Assembly (NCBI RefSeq): GCF_040049255.1
Contig: NZ_JBDZDR010000002.1
Span: 872,370-936,369 of the forward strand
Origin: Pseudaminobacter sp040049255
Lineage (GTDB): Bacteria > Pseudomonadota > Alphaproteobacteria > Rhizobiales > Rhizobiaceae
DNA length: 64,000 nucleotides
Direction of reading: 5' to 3'
Made by a program: the position numbers and the translations under genes. Each line of letters begins with the position of its first letter. Position 1 is the stretch's first letter. The notes beneath the pieces are model-generated. The model made no database searches. It was not told the DNA's origin and worked only from the letters and a program-made list of their open reading frames with translations. Below, piece by piece: positions 62,355 through 64,000 of this stretch.

Positions 62355-63040
62355 CCGTGGACGCCATCTTTGTGCCCTGGCTTTTGGGCATCAGTCAACC
62401 GGCCGGGTTAGCGGAAATAATTTCCGCGCTGAGGGCCGAATCCACCGAACTGGCGACCACCGCGGCACGGCAGCTCTGCGCCCGATGTCGGTCGTTGCGC
62501 GCCCGCTCGCGGCATCCCAAAAGCGGGCATCTGAAGAAAGAGACGTGGGCGACATGTCCGGAGCCGGAAGCTGCCCAAAAGATACCGTGACCGACTCGCA
62601 GACGACTATTTGTACGCCTCGGCCGGCTTCCGCTCTCACTTGATCACGGCAGTAAAGATGTAATTTGCTTTGGTAGCAGAGAACTCGTGCAGTTGGGCGA
62701 ATGGCACTGCGTTCCAGCGATGCCTGAGAGCAGCGGCAAAAGCGGCTGCCGAACATAGAGCAGGTCGCTCGCCGCTCGCCGCACAACCAACCTCAAGGAG
62801 GGCACGCGGCGGCTTCACCGTCCCGTGCAAGGTCTGGCAACAGTCGCGCACCATCCTTCAACAGGCAACTTATGGTCATTGGGGGCGATCGGAAGGGGAC
62901 AGTGCCCCCCCCACTGCGGCGGACTCGTTCTCTTCAAGTATAAGTTGGTGAAAGTTAGGATGCGCTATTCAGTTGAGGTGGAACAGATGGCCATAGCCGT
63001 TCTAGTCTTCGGCGCATGATCGCTTCTTTGCAAACGCTTC
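62355..63040. other. 686-bp stretch without a supported gene
   Basis: Several short frames exist on both strands but none has coding-like composition or a family match. A 17-bp palindrome (GCGGAAAT, central A, and its complement) lies at 62411-62427. The region is probably decayed element DNA between the small membrane gene and the IS remnant. Confidence 0.5.
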
Positions 63041-63793
63041 TCAGGCCTGGTGTACTAGGCGAGTTTCTGTCTGACGTTGCCCCCAGGTCTTATCCAGTTT
63101 TGAGTTCGTTCCGGCGTTGGCTTTGCCCTGTCGGGCGGGTGAAGCGGCGGGCGCTGGCGCGGAGCCTTTGGCATTGCGCAGCGCCGGAGCCCGGCGCGTG
63201 TGGAAGGTCAGTGCGAACTCGTCGGGCGTCTGCCAGCCGAGCTTCGAGTGCGGGCGCGCACCGTTGTAGTCCGTGCGCCAGATGCTCAGCGCCGTGCGGG
63301 CCTGCGCCAGCGAGGAGAACAGCGTCTCGTTGAGCAATTCGTCGCGCAGGCGGCCGTTGAAGCTTTCGATGAAGCCGTTCTGCATCGGCTTGCCCGGCGC
63401 GATGTAGTGCCACTCGACCCGCGCCTGATCGGCCCAGGCCAGGATGGCATGGCTGGTGAACTCGCTGCCGTTGTCGCTGACGATCATCTTCGGCCGGCCG
63501 CGGTCGGCGATGAGGCGATCCAACTCGCGCGCCACCCGCAGGCCCGACAGCGAGGTGTCGGCGACCAGCGCCAGGCTCTCGCGCGTGCAGTCGTCGACCA
63601 CGGCCAGGATGCGGAAGCGCCGGCCGTCGGTGAGCTGATCGGACACGAAGTCCAGCGACCAGCGCTCGTTCGGCTGCAAGGGCACCAGCATGGGGGCCCT
63701 GGTCCCGATCGCCCGCTTGCGTCCACCGCGACGACGCACCGCCAGCTTCTCCTCGCGGTAAAGCCGGAACAGCTTCTTGTCGTCTAATCGCAG
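63041..63793 (-). pseudogene. IS3-family transposase (OrfB, rve domain), 5'-truncated
   Basis: The frame carries the catalytic core of an IS3-family transposase. Counted from an internal start at 63739, the DDE triad is Asp30 (SLDFVSD), Asp89 (VSDNGSEF) and Glu125 (ESFNGRLRDE), with the typical 35-residue spacing. RRRGGRKRA and KKLFRLYREE precede it. The helix-turn-helix part of OrfB and OrfA are missing: the match ends at about 63780 and a TGA follows at 63796-63794. The copy is therefore inactive unless helped in trans. The DNA beyond the break differs. Confidence 0.85.
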
Positions 63794-64000
63794 TCAAGCG
63801 CTGAGGTTTTGGACCTTGTCGTCTTCGGGGTCGACACTTGTGTCGCCGCATCATGGCCCACGTCAGTGGATCTCCCCATGTGATTCCCGCGATCGTCGTC
63901 GCGTAAGAAGTTTCGGGATGATCCTGCCGGCGTCCTCCTCAGGACGACTACGATGTGCAGTTGATTAACGTGCTCCTTCGAAGGCCGTCCCGTCCGTCCA
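63794..64000. other. Right-edge sequence beyond the transposase break
   Basis: No gene is supported in these 207 bases. The sequence abuts the truncated transposase and is probably part of another mobile element or the flank into which it decayed. An inverted segment GTCGACACTTGTGTCG (63829-63844) is noticed without assignment. Confidence 0.4.

Noticed and set aside
62636..62854. 72-codon frame on the - strand in the gene-free accessory stretch
   Set aside because: Its end (RWNAVPFAQLHEF) looks protein-like, but I could not tie it to a family and no start signal is seen.

Overview
The window reads as a high-G+C alphaproteobacterial chromosome segment, most likely from the Hyphomicrobiales (Mesorhizobium/Aminobacter-like). 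This rests on gene content: a soxBDAG sarcosine oxidase operon, an ScfR-type XRE regulator beside an SSS-domain sensor kinase, an extensin-like protein, a Tim44-domain protein, an LTA-synthase-like phosphotransferase, and very many ABC importers for organic solutes. No rRNA, intact tRNA or CRISPR array was seen.

Layout. 1-3276 (-): branched-chain/amide-type ABC importer (permeases and Tat-exported binding protein; livM runs off the left edge). 3450-8406: divergent ScfR-like regulator, then on (-) a tightly overlapping signalling unit: single-domain response regulator, small two-helix membrane protein, SSS-domain histidine kinase. 8709-10782 (+): two-subunit membrane flavin dehydrogenase with a 3Fe-4S cysteine motif. 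10876-15804 (-): heterotetrameric sarcosine oxidase operon with an intrinsic terminator. 16000-17683 (-): GST-like protein and hemerythrin-like protein. 18003-25370 (+): oligopeptide-type importer, an amidase remnant, RpiR regulator and NylB-like serine hydrolase. 25427-30565 (-): DUF2200 gene and a complete liv importer, divergent from an IclR regulator. 31594-38001 (+): FadR-type GntR regulator behind a perfect palindrome, D-erythronate dehydrogenase-like enzyme and a carbohydrate-type importer. 38145-38453: broken DUF411 gene. 38576-49408: LysR-governed catabolic region (shikimate-dehydrogenase-like enzyme, two flavoproteins, NIPSNAP protein, haloacetate-dehalogenase-like hydrolase, NMT1-type importer, zinc dehydrogenase, dimeric alpha/beta-barrel protein). 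49458-55457: envelope genes (extensin-like, Tim44-like, TerC, PssA, LTA-synthase-like). 55625-61265: LuxR regulator divergent from a polyamine-type importer and an SDR. 61370-64000: accessory DNA that opens with a tRNA-Gln-like 3' end (probable attachment site) and holds a methyltransferase stub, a basic coiled-coil protein and a truncated IS3-family transposase.

How the parts work together. The window is a scavenging region: six ABC importers, each next to a dedicated regulator or catabolic enzymes (sarcosine oxidase, amide hydrolase, erythronate dehydrogenase, the LysR cluster). Five of the six binding-protein genes are followed, before the next gene, by a strong perfect or near-perfect stem-loop. 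This recurrent arrangement probably raises binding-protein mRNA over permease mRNA. The least explained system is the LysR cluster at 39.6-49.4 kb, which combines a desaturase-type flavoprotein, a shikimate-dehydrogenase paralogue and a hydrolase carrying the fluoroacetate-dehalogenase residue set.
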